In this document: piece after piece, positions 1-9,263 of the stretch | Layout of the letters: each line of letters starts with the position of its first letter | Numbering within the stretch: position 1 is the stretch's first letter | Origin: Pedobacter jejuensis | Lineage (GTDB): Bacteria; Bacteroidota; Bacteroidia; Sphingobacteriales; Sphingobacteriaceae | Assembly (NCBI RefSeq): GCF_003725795.1 | Contig: NZ_RBEE01000014.1 | Location: 95,094 to 159,093 of the forward strand | DNA length: 64,000 nucleotides | Direction of reading: 5' to 3' | Made by a program: the position numbers and the translations under genes | Notes under the pieces: generated by a model | What the model saw: the letters and a program-made list of their open reading frames with translations, nothing else | Databases searched by the model: none | What the model was told of the DNA's origin: nothing

Positions 1-2428
1 CAATGTGCTCCGACTGTCCATAAAGCGGGCGTTCCTGGTCAACAGAAACTGCTTGTATATCACCTGTTGCCGGATTAATCACTCTCGTAGTTTTTGGTGT
101 AGTAATTCTGGAATGCGTGTAGGTATAATTCGCCTTAACTCCTATTTTGCTAAAATATTTAATGTAATCTACTTCTGCACCGTAATTATTCGCTGTACCA
201 AAGTTTCCCGGCGTGTAGTAAATGTCTTGTCCTCGTGTAGCATCAGCCTGAAAAGTATATTCGATTGGGTCTATAATTCTCTTGTAAAATGCACCAACCA
301 AAAGCTGCTCAGATGCGCCAGGAAAAAGCTCGTATCGCAAATCAAAGTTATCAGCAAGTGCACGCCTTAAATTAGGATTACCGCGTTCCTGAAACTCTTC
401 ATTAACCACCTTACCTGGAACAATCTCGTAAAAACCTGGACGATTAAGTGCCTTATAGTAGGATGCATGTAATTGCGATTTCTCGCTTAAAAAGTACTTT
501 GCCACTAAGCTTGGCAATACATCAGTATATACTTGCTGCCCATTTGGAAATGTTTCTCCAGCAGGGAAGAGCAAATTATAACCTTGAATTGTATGCTCTA
601 CCCTTGCGCCACCAGTAACTTCTAGCTTAGCTGAGATGTATTTGAACATACCGTATCCAGCGGTAATTTTTTCTGATGCATCATAAGTTAATGCATTGGC
701 GACAGCGCCAGTTGGGTTGCTCACAATCAAATTCAAATCGGTATAATTTTGATAATCTACACCATAAATTTTGCTCGCATCAGCGGCTGATGGCGCAAGG
801 TTGTAGTTGTTAAAGAAACTGCTTCGCTGCTTATCGCGGTATAAACCACCAGCCATAACATCCAGTTTATTTTCACCTAAATTAAAACGGTAAGTAAGAT
901 CAAGGTATCCTGCTAAATCCTCATCTGTATTGCGTTCCCATCTGTGGGTAACCGGATTGGTATTTACCAGACTCAGGCGCCTGCTTTGAAAATTCTGCTC
1001 GATTCCATTTAAGCTGATACTGGTATTTTCCGGCACATCGTTTTTAGCAGATGAATATACCGCCGACCATTGCACTTTAAATTTTTCATCAAAAAATTTG
1101 TGGTCGCCATGCAAAGTACTGTTGTAAATTTGCTGCTCGGTTAACCTGCTACGGGTATTGTAAACCAATTCTGCATTTCCTAAAGTAGGATTATAAACCC
1201 CATTATAAGTTGTGGTTACCGCATCTCTAAGCTGCTCATTTTTTAAGTTTACATATACATTGTAAAGACTTAACTGATGATTTTTATTGAATATATAATC
1301 TACTTTTCCATGTAAGCCAGTACGTTGCTGTTGCTCTGAAAACTCCCTGTAGCTTTTGCTGGTGATAACTGAATAAGCATCCGTCCCATTTACAGCGGTG
1401 TTGTAAAAAGTACTGTTGCTACCGCGGTAAGTATTTTGATAACTGCCTGCCAGAACAACGCCAAGTTTATTATCTAAAAACCTTTGGCTTAGTGATAAAC
1501 TGCCGATTAAATTTGGCGCAGGATTTTTATACTTATAATCTAATGTTCCTTTCGTGAAATCGTTTTGAGTTGCATTATAGCCTTTCCCATTTAATTCGTA
1601 AGGCGATTTATATTTGATATCAGATGAATTAAAACTCGCAAACTTTCTATCAATAAAAAGCTGACTATAACCAGAAGAAAGGCTAGCATCCAATTGAAAT
1701 TTACCAGGTGCATTCTTCATTACCATGTTAATTCCCCCACCAATTGCATCACCCTCTAAATTTGGCGTAAGGGTTTTATAAACTTCTAGTCGATCCAATA
1801 AATCCGAAGGAAAAAGGTCTAGCGGAACGTAGCGATATTTATTATCAGGACTTGGTATTTTAACTCCATTCACCAGCGTATAGTTATAGCGTTTATCCAT
1901 ACCTCTAAGTATGGCATATTGTCCGTCGCCATTACTATTTCTTTCGATGGAAACACCAGAGATACGCTGCATCACGTTTGCCACGGTTAAATCAGGAGAA
2001 ATCTCAATTGCCCTACCAGATACGATGTTCATGATTTGAGTAGCATTTTTTTCTAAGCGGCGAGCACCCTGATCGGTAGAACTTACCGCATTTGATTTAA
2101 TGGTAACATCATCTAAACTTTTGGAATCACTTTCCATATAGAATTTCAGGTGTTCATTATCTTCCTTTTCTATGGTGAAGGTTTTAGTGATGGTTTTGTA
2201 AGTAATATAACTTACACTAATTTTTGCTGAACCAGTTGAAACTCCCTTGAACTCAAAAGTGCCATCCAGTCCGGTATTGGTTACTCGTTTGGGGTTTTCC
2301 AGTATTACTGTTGCACCTACAATAGCCTCTCCGGTTTGCTTATCGTAAACGTGACCTTTTATTTTTGTAGCATTTGCTGTGCCTGCAACAAAAATAAGAA
2401 AAAACAGAATTTGTAAAAGTTTATTCAT
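1..2428 (-). CDS. TonB-dependent outer-membrane receptor, C-terminus off the left edge
   Basis: Reading leftward from the ATG at 2428 the frame is open to the edge of the window, so this is a partial gene of at least 809 codons. The protein starts with a signal peptide (MNKLLQILFFLIFVAGTANA). A carboxypeptidase-regulatory-like beta sandwich follows (GHVYDKQTGEAIVGATV, about residues 25-100), then a plug domain containing NVMQRISGVSIERNSNGDG and VNGVKIPSPD, and then aromatic-rich alternating strands typical of the 22-strand barrel (for example LHASYYKALNRPGFYEIVPG). The plug sequence resembles the receptor class often annotated TIGR01782-like rather than SusC. The substrate cannot be told from sequence and no SusD partner is visible on this side. 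The family imports bound nutrients across the outer membrane using TonB energy. The gene is not operonic with the regulator at 2689-4293, which is on the same strand but upstream with a 260-bp gap. Confidence 0.9.
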   Translation of the reverse strand, partial: MNKLLQILFFLIFVAGTANATKIKGHVYDKQTGEAIVGATVILENPKRVTNTGLDGTFEFKGVSTGSAKISVSYITYKTITKTFTIEKEDNEHLKFYMESDSKSLDDVTIKSNAVSSTDQGARRLEKNATQIMNIVSGRAIEISPDLTVANVMQRISGVSIERNSNGDGQYAILRGMDKRYNYTLVNGVKIPSPDNKYRYVPLDLFPSDLLDRLEVYKTLTPNLEGDAIGGGINMVMKNAPGKFQLDASLSSGYSQLFIDRKFASFNSSDIKYKSPYELNGKGYNATQNDFTKGTLDYKYKNPAPNLIGSLSLSQRFLDNKLGVVLAGSYQNTYRGSNSTFYNTAVNGTDAYSVITSKSYREFSEQQQRTGLHGKVDYIFNKNHQLSLYNVYVNLKNEQLRDAVTTTYNGVYNPTLGNAELVYNTRSRLTEQQIYNSTLHGDHKFFDEKFKVQWSAVYSSAKNDVPENTSISLNGIEQNFQSRRLSLVNTNPVTHRWERNTDEDLAGYLDLTYRFNLGENKLDVMAGGLYRDKQRSSFFNNYNLAPSAADASKIYGVDYQNYTDLNLIVSNPTGAVANALTYDASEKITAGYGMFKYISAKLEVTGGARVEHTIQGYNLLFPAGETFPNGQQVYTDVLPSLVAKYFLSEKSQLHASYYKALNRPGFYEIVPGKVVNEEFQERGNPNLRRALADNFDLRYELFPGASEQLLVGAFYKRIIDPIEYTFQADATRGQDIYYTPGNFGTANNYGAEVDYIKYFSKIGVKANYTYTHSRITTPKTTRVINPATGDIQAVSVDQERPLYGQSEHI

Positions 2429-2688
2429 TTGTTTGGTATTGTCTTTTTATTATCGACTGAACAAAGGTGTAAACACGAAATCACAGCTGGAAATTTTAAG
2501 GGTTACATAAAGGCAACATCGTTACCAGTACCATATACATAAAAGCAACACAAAAATATAATACATTGATTTTCAATTATTTAAAACATAATAAAAACTC
2601 CGTTATGCTTTTATTACCGTTACATTAACAAATTGTTAAGTTGAATAAACCTTTGAAAAAAGTAATTTTAGCAGGCTGAATGTAACGC

Positions 2689-4293
2689 TTAAAGCGATTG
2701 GATAAATGCTGATAAATTTTCGCCTTGAGCCAAATTTAGCTTCTTTCTAAGCCGATATCGGGATACCCTTAAGCTATCGGTTGATATGCCCAACAAGGTT
2801 GCAATGTCTGTAGAATCCAGATTCATTTTGAGCAGGGCTATCAAGCGCATATCTGCAGATGTAAGTTCGTTGCTAAATTTTTTCAGCTGTTCTAAAAACT
2901 GGTGGTGAACCTGCTCAAAGGCCAGCGTAAATTCTTTCCAGTTTCGCTCATGGTTAAAGCTTTGGTTAATCTCTGCAAGAATCAGATTCATTTGTTTTTT
3001 CTGATCACGCTTATCGTCTTTTACCATCAATTGAAGCGTATTTCGAAGGTTTTCGAGAAACTGATTGTTCTTAATCAAGTTTAAAGTATGGGTAGAAAGC
3101 TCGCGGGTTTTAACTTCCAATTGTTGCTTTAGATTTTGCTCCTCTAATTGCAGGTTTTTTAACTCTAAACTGGTCAAATCGTGTTCAATTTCTTTATGTT
3201 TGGCCAGCATTCGCTGGTCTTTTAGCTTCAGGCGCTGCCGACTAAAAATGGCGAATCCTAAAACAACAGTTAACAAAACAACTATTGTAGCTGAAAAGGC
3301 AATAATTCGATTAACTTTCTTATCATTTTGCAAACGTGTAATCTCATTTGATTTTTTGTTGATGTCATAAAGCACTTGCAAAAAAGCCACTTGTTTGGCC
3401 CCATCTTCGGAGTATAAATCTATTGTGTATGAATAACCTAATTTCACATAATGGTAAGCGCTGTCCATTTGGTTAAGGAGTTCGTATGCTTTACCTAAGT
3501 CTCTACAGCAGGAAGCTAATTGATACATGTTACCAAGTTTTTTGGCAAGTTTCATTGCACTTTGCGTTTCGGCTATACTTTCTGTGTACTTACCTGTTTT
3601 GCGCAAAATATCGCCTAGATTATTAATTACCTCAATACTACCGAGTTCGTTGTGCGATTTTTGATACAAGTTGAGTGAGTTTTTAAACTGCTCGGCGGCG
3701 AGGTCATATTTCTCCAAATCTTCAAAAATGCTTCCTAAATTTTCGTGAATTTTTGCTCTGCCGCTGATATCGTTTGTTTTTGCATTTACTTTTAAAGCGA
3801 GGTTTTGGTAGTAAAATGCACTATCGTATTTTTGGCGCTTTTCGTAAAGCTGCCCGATATGACCATAGACTGTTGCCTGTCCCTTTAGTTCATTTTGCTT
3901 TTTGTAAATGTTGAGTGCAAGCAAATAATTCTTCATTGCCTTATTTGGCTGTTTGATGTAATAATAAAGCACCCCAATATCGCAAAGGTTTGCGGCAAGA
4001 GAGAGGGGTTTATCGTTCGTACTAAAAATCTTGTCTGCTTTTAAAAAAAAATCAAGCGCTTGCCTAAAATGTCCTTGATGATAGCATACTTTACCCATTT
4101 GCTGCAGACAATTACCTTCCATAACCGCATCGCCATTTTCTACTGCCTTTGCATAAATTTTCTTTAACTCAACAAGAGATTCTATTGGCGTTTTTTGTTG
4201 CTGCCCAGAAAAAGTTTGCAAATTTTCAACCTGAGCATTTAATTTCTGAGATATTATGGAAAAGAAAAAGACTAACGGAATGAATTTTAGCAT
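2689..4293 (-). CDS. TPR-repeat membrane regulator with C-terminal LuxR-like helix-turn-helix
   Basis: This 534-residue protein has an N-terminal signal peptide or anchor and about six tetratricopeptide repeats (residues 30-310, e.g. GNCLQQMGKVCYHQGHFRQA and ATVYGHIGQLYEKRQKYDSA). One transmembrane helix follows (about 329-350, IIAFSATIVVLLTVVLGFAIF), then a coiled coil (355-410), and a C-terminal helix-turn-helix (about 475-534, SADMRLIALLKMNLDSTDIA followed by LGISTDSLRVSRYRLRKKL). This layout is common in Bacteroidota: a periplasmic TPR sensor is joined directly to a cytoplasmic DNA-binding domain, so no separate histidine kinase is needed. The target is unknown; the receptor gene immediately downstream on the same strand is one candidate. 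The ATG at 4293 is the natural start because it gives the signal sequence. Confidence 0.85.
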   Translation of the reverse strand: MLKFIPLVFFFSIISQKLNAQVENLQTFSGQQQKTPIESLVELKKIYAKAVENGDAVMEGNCLQQMGKVCYHQGHFRQALDFFLKADKIFSTNDKPLSLAANLCDIGVLYYYIKQPNKAMKNYLLALNIYKKQNELKGQATVYGHIGQLYEKRQKYDSAFYYQNLALKVNAKTNDISGRAKIHENLGSIFEDLEKYDLAAEQFKNSLNLYQKSHNELGSIEVINNLGDILRKTGKYTESIAETQSAMKLAKKLGNMYQLASCCRDLGKAYELLNQMDSAYHYVKLGYSYTIDLYSEDGAKQVAFLQVLYDINKKSNEITRLQNDKKVNRIIAFSATIVVLLTVVLGFAIFSRQRLKLKDQRMLAKHKEIEHDLTSLELKNLQLEEQNLKQQLEVKTRELSTHTLNLIKNNQFLENLRNTLQLMVKDDKRDQKKQMNLILAEINQSFNHERNWKEFTLAFEQVHHQFLEQLKKFSNELTSADMRLIALLKMNLDSTDIATLLGISTDSLRVSRYRLRKKLNLAQGENLSAFIQSL

Positions 4294-4532
4294 GTTGAAT
4301 ACTTTTTATAGCAAAGTAAACCCTTGTAGGTTAAGTTAATGTTAAGACATGAAAGAAATTGAGCTACGTTTTCATCTCTTAAAGATTATTATTCTACAAT
4401 AAACAAAGCTCGTAACAAGGTTAATACGGTTGTCAAAACGTATGTTGACATATCCTTAACATAAACTTAAACATAAAGGAAGAACTTTGACTTCCAATTA
4501 TTTAAAGAAATTAATATTCAAAAAAATTAGAT

Positions 4533-4858
4533 ATGACACCGATTATTACTTGTCTTCTATTTATTTTTTCTGTCGGCACGAGAAAAGCACAGTTCTTAAT
4601 AGTGACTTTGTTAAGAACAATCGAAGAGCAAGAAAACACAATTTTACGTGTTACCAATCGGGCAGCACACATCCCTTCGGAAACATCTTACGTAACTACA
4701 TCAAATGAATACTGGCGTTTCACCATCGAACATATGGGTTCAAATAGCCTTAAACAATTGAAGTAAGCAACGTAGGTTTGGATGCAAAAACTATTAAAAA
4801 TTTAAATATTCCTTTCAAGGAAACAGATACTGCGGAGGTCTTATCTCCCCTGCTTTAA
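4533..4858 (+). pseudogene. Possible decayed small gene upstream of the S1/P1 nuclease
   Basis: An ATG at 4533 opens a 77-codon frame with a hydrophobic start (MTPIITCLLFIFSV) and a plausible middle (SNEYWRFTIEHMGSNSLKQ) that stops at 4766. From about 4749 a second frame, offset by two bases, continues with TIEVSNVGLDAKTIKNLNIP and ends in a stop at 4856-4858. The two pieces read like one protein interrupted by a frameshift. I do not recognise the family. The rest of the 4294-4867 gap is AT-rich and holds nothing else I can support. This may equally be chance open frames. Confidence 0.25.
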
Positions 4859-4867
4859 TTCTCAACG

Positions 4868-5650
4868 ATGTTAAAAAAAATTATTATCCCTGTTCTAAGC
4901 CTTTCATTTGCCGTTCTATTGATGTCATGGGGCGTAGTTGGTCACCGTGCTATTGGTAAAATTGCCCAAAATCATTTAAGCAAAAGGGCAAGTGCGGCTG
5001 TAAAAGACCTTTTAGGAAGTGAAAACCTGGCCATGGTTAGTACCTATCCTGATGAAATCAGATCTTATAAACAATTTGCATACACTGCACCGTGGCATTA
5101 TGTAAATCTTCCTGAAGGATTAAGCTACGAAGATTTTACCATGCAACTAAAAACCATGGATAAACCAAATATTTATAAAGCAATTATCAATTGTATTGCA
5201 GATTTGAAGGATCCATCAAAACCCAAGCAGGATAAGATATTTGCGCTTAAATTTCTGGTCCATTTGGTTGGCGATATCCATCAACCCATGCACACCGGAC
5301 ATTCTGAAGATTCTGGGGGTAATGGAATTAAAATTAAACTCATGCGTAAAGAAGGAAACCTGCACGGACTTTGGGATAGCGGATTGATTGATTATGCTGG
5401 CATGAGCTATAATGAGCTTGCAACAGATTGCGATATCATCAATAAAAAAAAAACCCGAAATTGGCAAAAAGATGAACTGTCGAAATGGGCTTTTGAATCT
5501 TATCAAATTACTGCACAGCTTTACGCTGAAGCTGCCCAAAACCCTGAATTTGATTATGATTATTACCCTCAACACTCAGAGATAATAAAGAAAAGACTCG
5601 CACAAGCAGGTTTAAGATTAGCAGCAGTTCTAAACGAAATATACAAGTAA
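4868..5650 (+). CDS. Secreted S1/P1-type zinc nuclease
   Basis: The protein has 260 residues. A signal peptide ends just before Trp21, which becomes the mature N-terminus and is itself a zinc ligand in this family. All nine expected trinuclear-zinc ligands can be placed: W21, H26, D62, H77, H132, D136, H142, H166 and D170 (motifs SWGVVGHRAIG, STYPDEIR, PWHYVN, VHLVGDIHQPMH and NLHGLWD). S1/P1 nucleases cut single-stranded DNA and RNA and remove 3'-phosphates from nucleotides. The gene lies 7 bp upstream of an NPP-type phosphodiesterase, so the pair probably degrades extracellular nucleic acid or nucleotides in the periplasm or outside the cell. The ATG at 4868 gives a clean signal peptide. 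Confidence 0.95.
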   Translation: MLKKIIIPVLSLSFAVLLMSWGVVGHRAIGKIAQNHLSKRASAAVKDLLGSENLAMVSTYPDEIRSYKQFAYTAPWHYVNLPEGLSYEDFTMQLKTMDKPNIYKAIINCIADLKDPSKPKQDKIFALKFLVHLVGDIHQPMHTGHSEDSGGNGIKIKLMRKEGNLHGLWDSGLIDYAGMSYNELATDCDIINKKKTRNWQKDELSKWAFESYQITAQLYAEAAQNPEFDYDYYPQHSEIIKKRLAQAGLRLAAVLNEIYK

Positions 5651-5657
5651 CCGAATA

Positions 5658-6938
5658 ATGATAAAATTTAAATTACAAACCACAGGCTTTATTTTTCTAT
5701 GGATGCTTGTTGGCACATTAACGGCAAGTGCGCAATCGGACACAGCACAACATACCTCACAAAGAAAAAACTCACTTGAACAACAGAAAAAACCATACGT
5801 AATTCTTATATCTGCAGATGGCTTTCGTTGGGATTATGCAAAGAAATATCAAGCAAACCATTTACTGGATATGGGTAGAAATGGAGTTAAAGCGGCTTCG
5901 ATGATTCCATCTTTTCCTTCTGTTACCTTTCCAAATCACTATAGCCTGGTTACCGGCTTATATCCTTCACATCACGGCCTTGTTAACAACAGCTTTTTAG
6001 ATGAAAAAATAAATGAAAGGTATTCAATGAGTGCTAAAAACAAAGTTAAAGATGGGAAATGGTATGGAGGAACGCCATTATGGGTGCTTGCAGAACAGCA
6101 GCAAATGATTGCAGCCAGTATGTTCTGGGTTGGTTCGGAAGCGGAAATAAAAGGTCTTCATCCGAGTTACTATTATGATTACAATGAAAAAATCCCGGTT
6201 GCTCAGCGCATTGCCAAAGTAAAAGAGTGGTTAATGATGCCGGAGGAGAAAAGACCACACCTGATTACTTTTTATCTTTCGGAGCCAGATCATGCCGGTC
6301 ATAGCTTTGGACCAAACTCCGAGCAAGCCGAACATGCAGTAAAGGAAGTGGACAGCATCATTTTTGAATTAACAAAAGTGGTTCAATCTACAAAACTGCC
6401 AGTCAATTACATTTTCGTTTCCGATCATGGTATGACAGCAGTTGATAGAGAAAACCCCATAGCGACACCAAAAGCAATAGATACAGCAAAGTATATCATT
6501 GCCTCTTCTGGAACGATGATGGATATTCATGCTAAAAATAAAGCAGATATAAATTCTTTATACGAACAACTAAAACGGGAAGAAAAGGATTATAAAGCTT
6601 ATCTGAAAAGTGAAATGCCAGAACATTTTCATTACGGTGCCAGTGATGACCGGATGAATAGAATTGGAGATATATTGCTTATCCCCACCTGGCCAAAAGT
6701 TTTTTCCAGCAGAAAGCCGGGCGCAGGATATCATGGCTTTGACCCTAGCATTGTTAAGGATATGCATGCAACTTTTATTGCCTGGGGACCTGCATTTAAA
6801 AATAACCTTGAAATTCCTTCATTTGAAAATGTAAACATTTATCCACTCGTTGCCAACATTCTAGGCTTAACATATCAGGAGCAGATAGACGGAAAACCCG
6901 AAGTTCTTCAATCGATTTTAAAAACAACTGACAATTAG
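5658..6938 (+). CDS. Nucleotide pyrophosphatase/phosphodiesterase (NPP, alkaline phosphatase superfamily)
   Basis: The protein is 426 residues with a signal peptide ending near ASAQ (residue 26). It carries the bimetal alkaline-phosphatase-superfamily core: D54 in ISADGFRWDY, the nucleophile T90 in PSVTFPNHY with N93, D211 and H215 in EPDHAGHSFG, D256 and H257 in VSDHGM, and H359 in GYHGFD. These match the eukaryotic and Xanthomonas NPP family, which hydrolyses nucleotide pyrophosphates and phosphodiesters. The gene is immediately downstream of the S1/P1 nuclease with a 7-bp gap, so co-transcription is likely; the two enzymes would act in sequence on exported or scavenged nucleotides. The exact substrate (nucleotide or lipid head group) is not decided by sequence. 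Confidence 0.93.
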   Translation: MIKFKLQTTGFIFLWMLVGTLTASAQSDTAQHTSQRKNSLEQQKKPYVILISADGFRWDYAKKYQANHLLDMGRNGVKAASMIPSFPSVTFPNHYSLVTGLYPSHHGLVNNSFLDEKINERYSMSAKNKVKDGKWYGGTPLWVLAEQQQMIAASMFWVGSEAEIKGLHPSYYYDYNEKIPVAQRIAKVKEWLMMPEEKRPHLITFYLSEPDHAGHSFGPNSEQAEHAVKEVDSIIFELTKVVQSTKLPVNYIFVSDHGMTAVDRENPIATPKAIDTAKYIIASSGTMMDIHAKNKADINSLYEQLKREEKDYKAYLKSEMPEHFHYGASDDRMNRIGDILLIPTWPKVFSSRKPGAGYHGFDPSIVKDMHATFIAWGPAFKNNLEIPSFENVNIYPLVANILGLTYQEQIDGKPEVLQSILKTTDN

Positions 6939-7330
6939 AAAATTGTAATTAGCAGCATTTACGAAACTAATCAGCGATACAGGCTATTTCGGATAAAACC
7001 GCAGTCAGCTGAACCTATTTTGGCGAAATTAATGAGCTGATAATACTTAAAAATTGCTACAACGAGGATGAATTGATTGAGTTTTCTACAATATCTCTTT
7101 TTAACTCGAGTTCGATTATTAAACTCAAAGAATTTGCAGTTTTAATGCCGTATTGCTTGCACGACACGTCTTGCTGAATTTATTTCAGCATCTTTCCTGC
7201 AAAAAAGACCATGAAATAAATTTAGGGTGACGTTAATAAATAAAAGCAGCTTATTAATGACGTGAACGATAATTAATAATCGAACTCAGGGTTTAGTCAA
7301 GCTATGTGGAGTTTCCAGAACAAAGATGCC
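6939..7330. other. Gene-free gap between convergent genes
   Basis: The 392 bp between the phosphodiesterase and the PepSY protein contain no open frame with coding character, no clear hairpin with a T-run and no repeat that I could see. It is AT-rich intergenic DNA between two convergent genes. Confidence 0.5.
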
Positions 7331-8980
7331 TTATGATGATATTGATTTTTTTAGATTATTATGCTGCCTCATTTTTACCAAGATAATAAATGACAGTATT
7401 GATAAGATTAAAAATAATACATCTATGAACAAGATATCAAATCTACCATCGCTGAAAGTATTCCAAAACCAATTGTTACGTTTTAATCCATCAGTCAAAG
7501 GCAATAGGAAACATAAAATTCCGGAAAGCACTAAAGTTTGGTGATTGGTAATCGTCAAATTCTTTCTGGCAATAAAATAGATTGATAATACCAACCATGA
7601 ATAAAAATAGATGTGATAAATATCCGCTTGATTAGGCTTGTCTATAAACAGCAAGCCTATCATTGTTAAAGCCGTAACGGGCAACATACTTAAGCAAGAA
7701 GCCAGAAATATGTTGGCTGTCCAAAAGTTAAACACTCGCTTGTGGTGCGGTACATTCTTTTTATCCCTGGCAACAAGCCAAATAAGTATGCCAGAAATTA
7801 TCACCAGGCAACCCATAATACCCAACACAAAAAATATAACCCGTAGTGGTTTTCCACCAAAATCGCCGAAATGCAAATGATAAATCAAACTTTTCACCTT
7901 ATCAATATAAGTTGACCCTTTTTCAGGAGATATTTCTTTGATAATTTTGTGATCGCGAACGCGGTAAACCATTTTTCCTGTTCCGGAAAAGCTTTCGGTA
8001 GCATGAGGTTTTGCAGTTAAGATGACGTGCATGTTCTCATCACCATAATTTTTAATGGTAACATTACTAATCCGGCTATTTGGCCATTTCTTGTTTGTTT
8101 TGACGATAAGTTCGTTCAAACCAAATGTGGTTTTTAGGGGGTTGTAGGAGTAAGCATATTTTGTGGTATCACTGTATTCCAAATCATGGTATAATGCGGC
8201 ACTATCACCCTTATATAAATATTTTGTATAAGGAGCTATCAAAAAAGTATTGGCAATAAGCACCACCCCGGTTACCGCAAAAACAAGCTGAAAAGGAAAT
8301 CCTATCACCCCGATTGCGGTATGCAAATCGGTCCAAAGCGTTTTCCACTTTGCCCATGGCCTGAAGGTAAAGAAATTGGAAGAGATTTTTTCCCAATGCA
8401 GCATAAGCCCAGTAATGAGTGCAAAAACGAAAATAAACGAAACAATGCCTGCCAGTAAGTAACCGAATGGTGCACCCAAACGGATGGGAACCGCGTTGAG
8501 CTGGGCAAGAAAATGTAATCGGTATAAAAATTCCCCCATATCATAGGCTTCCTGATAATCACCAGCCTTTTGCTGCGAGAAATTATAGATGAAGTACATA
8601 GAATCATCATCGCCACCTCTGCCCCGCCCGCGACGTTTTTTAGTTTCACCTGCTGCTTGGGGTTTAACTTTCTTTTTCAGCGTGGTGTCGTTCGATGCCG
8701 TTACAGATACGTAAGCACCGATATCATTGCGCTGGATAAAAAAATCGAAATCTCTTCCTTTTAAGTTATTTTTTTTACCTAGCGAATCAATCACGTAATC
8801 AAAATCTCTTGAAATGGTTTTGCGGGCTTTAACATAAGATGTATTTTTCTGCCATGCACTTAGCTCCTCCTTAAAAAAGGAAAAAGAACCTGCAAAAAAT
8901 ATCACATATAAAAGGGCACATATGATAATTCCACTTATGGTATGGGTATGGAAGTATATGTTGTATTTTCTATTATCCAT
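7331..8980 (-). CDS. PepSY-associated membrane protein, XusC/PiuB-like, iron acquisition
   Basis: Starting at the ATG at 8980 the protein has 549 residues. The open frame extends further upstream, but only within the preceding gene. The N-terminus NIYFHTHTISGIIICALLYV is the typical first helix of PepSY-associated proteins. About seven to nine more hydrophobic helices follow, with a large periplasmic segment between helices 1 and 2 and a second one containing the PepSY-like stretch. The motif HLHFGDFGGKPLRVIFFVLG near residue 360 is characteristic. In Bacteroides the XusC protein of this class sits with a TonB receptor and a DUF4374 lipoprotein and is thought to release or reduce siderophore iron at the inner membrane. 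The basic glycine/arginine patch KKRRGRGRGGDDD near residue 120 is unusual. The gene begins one base after the stop of the preceding DUF3649-like gene, implying tight coupling. Confidence 0.85.
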   Translation of the reverse strand: MDNRKYNIYFHTHTISGIIICALLYVIFFAGSFSFFKEELSAWQKNTSYVKARKTISRDFDYVIDSLGKKNNLKGRDFDFFIQRNDIGAYVSVTASNDTTLKKKVKPQAAGETKKRRGRGRGGDDDSMYFIYNFSQQKAGDYQEAYDMGEFLYRLHFLAQLNAVPIRLGAPFGYLLAGIVSFIFVFALITGLMLHWEKISSNFFTFRPWAKWKTLWTDLHTAIGVIGFPFQLVFAVTGVVLIANTFLIAPYTKYLYKGDSAALYHDLEYSDTTKYAYSYNPLKTTFGLNELIVKTNKKWPNSRISNVTIKNYGDENMHVILTAKPHATESFSGTGKMVYRVRDHKIIKEISPEKGSTYIDKVKSLIYHLHFGDFGGKPLRVIFFVLGIMGCLVIISGILIWLVARDKKNVPHHKRVFNFWTANIFLASCLSMLPVTALTMIGLLFIDKPNQADIYHIYFYSWLVLSIYFIARKNLTITNHQTLVLSGILCFLLPLTDGLKRNNWFWNTFSDGRFDILFIDVLFLILSILSFIILVKMRQHNNLKKSISS

Positions 8981-8981
8981 T

Positions 8982-9260
8982 TTAAACGAAAGTATATATA
9001 GCTGAAAAAACCAATGTAAGTAGAAGATAAATTGCGAAAACCTTCCCAATATTTTTGACCAGAAAAGCCATTAGTAAAAGTATGGCCCAGAGGATGTAAC
9101 CCGTGATGAAAGAAGTCACTACCACTTCCTTCTGTGGGAGAATTTTGCAGATTAGTAAATGAAAGGAGAACATAACGGTGTAGCCGCCTATCGTGCCTAC
9201 CAAAATTTTGGCTAACCGTAGCCACGGCGATTTGGTGAGATGCTTTTTGTTTGCCGGCAT
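8982..9260 (-). CDS. Small membrane protein, DUF3649-like
   Basis: This 92-residue protein has three predicted transmembrane helices (about 15-40, 45-67 and 70-92). Its sequence pattern WLRLAKILVGTIGGYTVMFS followed by FITGYILWAILLLMAF resembles the DUF3649 family, which accompanies PepSY permease-like proteins in siderophore loci. It lies 3 bp after the upstream small membrane gene and 1 bp before the PepSY gene. The function is unknown; an accessory role with the PepSY protein is inferred from context. Confidence 0.75.
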   Translation of the reverse strand: MPANKKHLTKSPWLRLAKILVGTIGGYTVMFSFHLLICKILPQKEVVVTSFITGYILWAILLLMAFLVKNIGKVFAIYLLLTLVFSAIYTFV

Positions 9261-9263
9261 AAA

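Noticed and set aside
5..370. Plus-strand open frame at the left edge.
   Set aside because: It lies opposite the TonB-receptor coding sequence and uses a GTG start.
4487..4708. A 73-codon frame overlapping the decayed frame at 4533.
   Set aside because: It is in another frame of the same sequence, with a TTG-type start and no coding character.
8935..9225. A second minus-strand frame overlapping the DUF3649-like gene.
   Set aside because: The overlapping frame lacks the membrane-helix pattern and family similarity of the chosen gene and would overlap the PepSY gene start.
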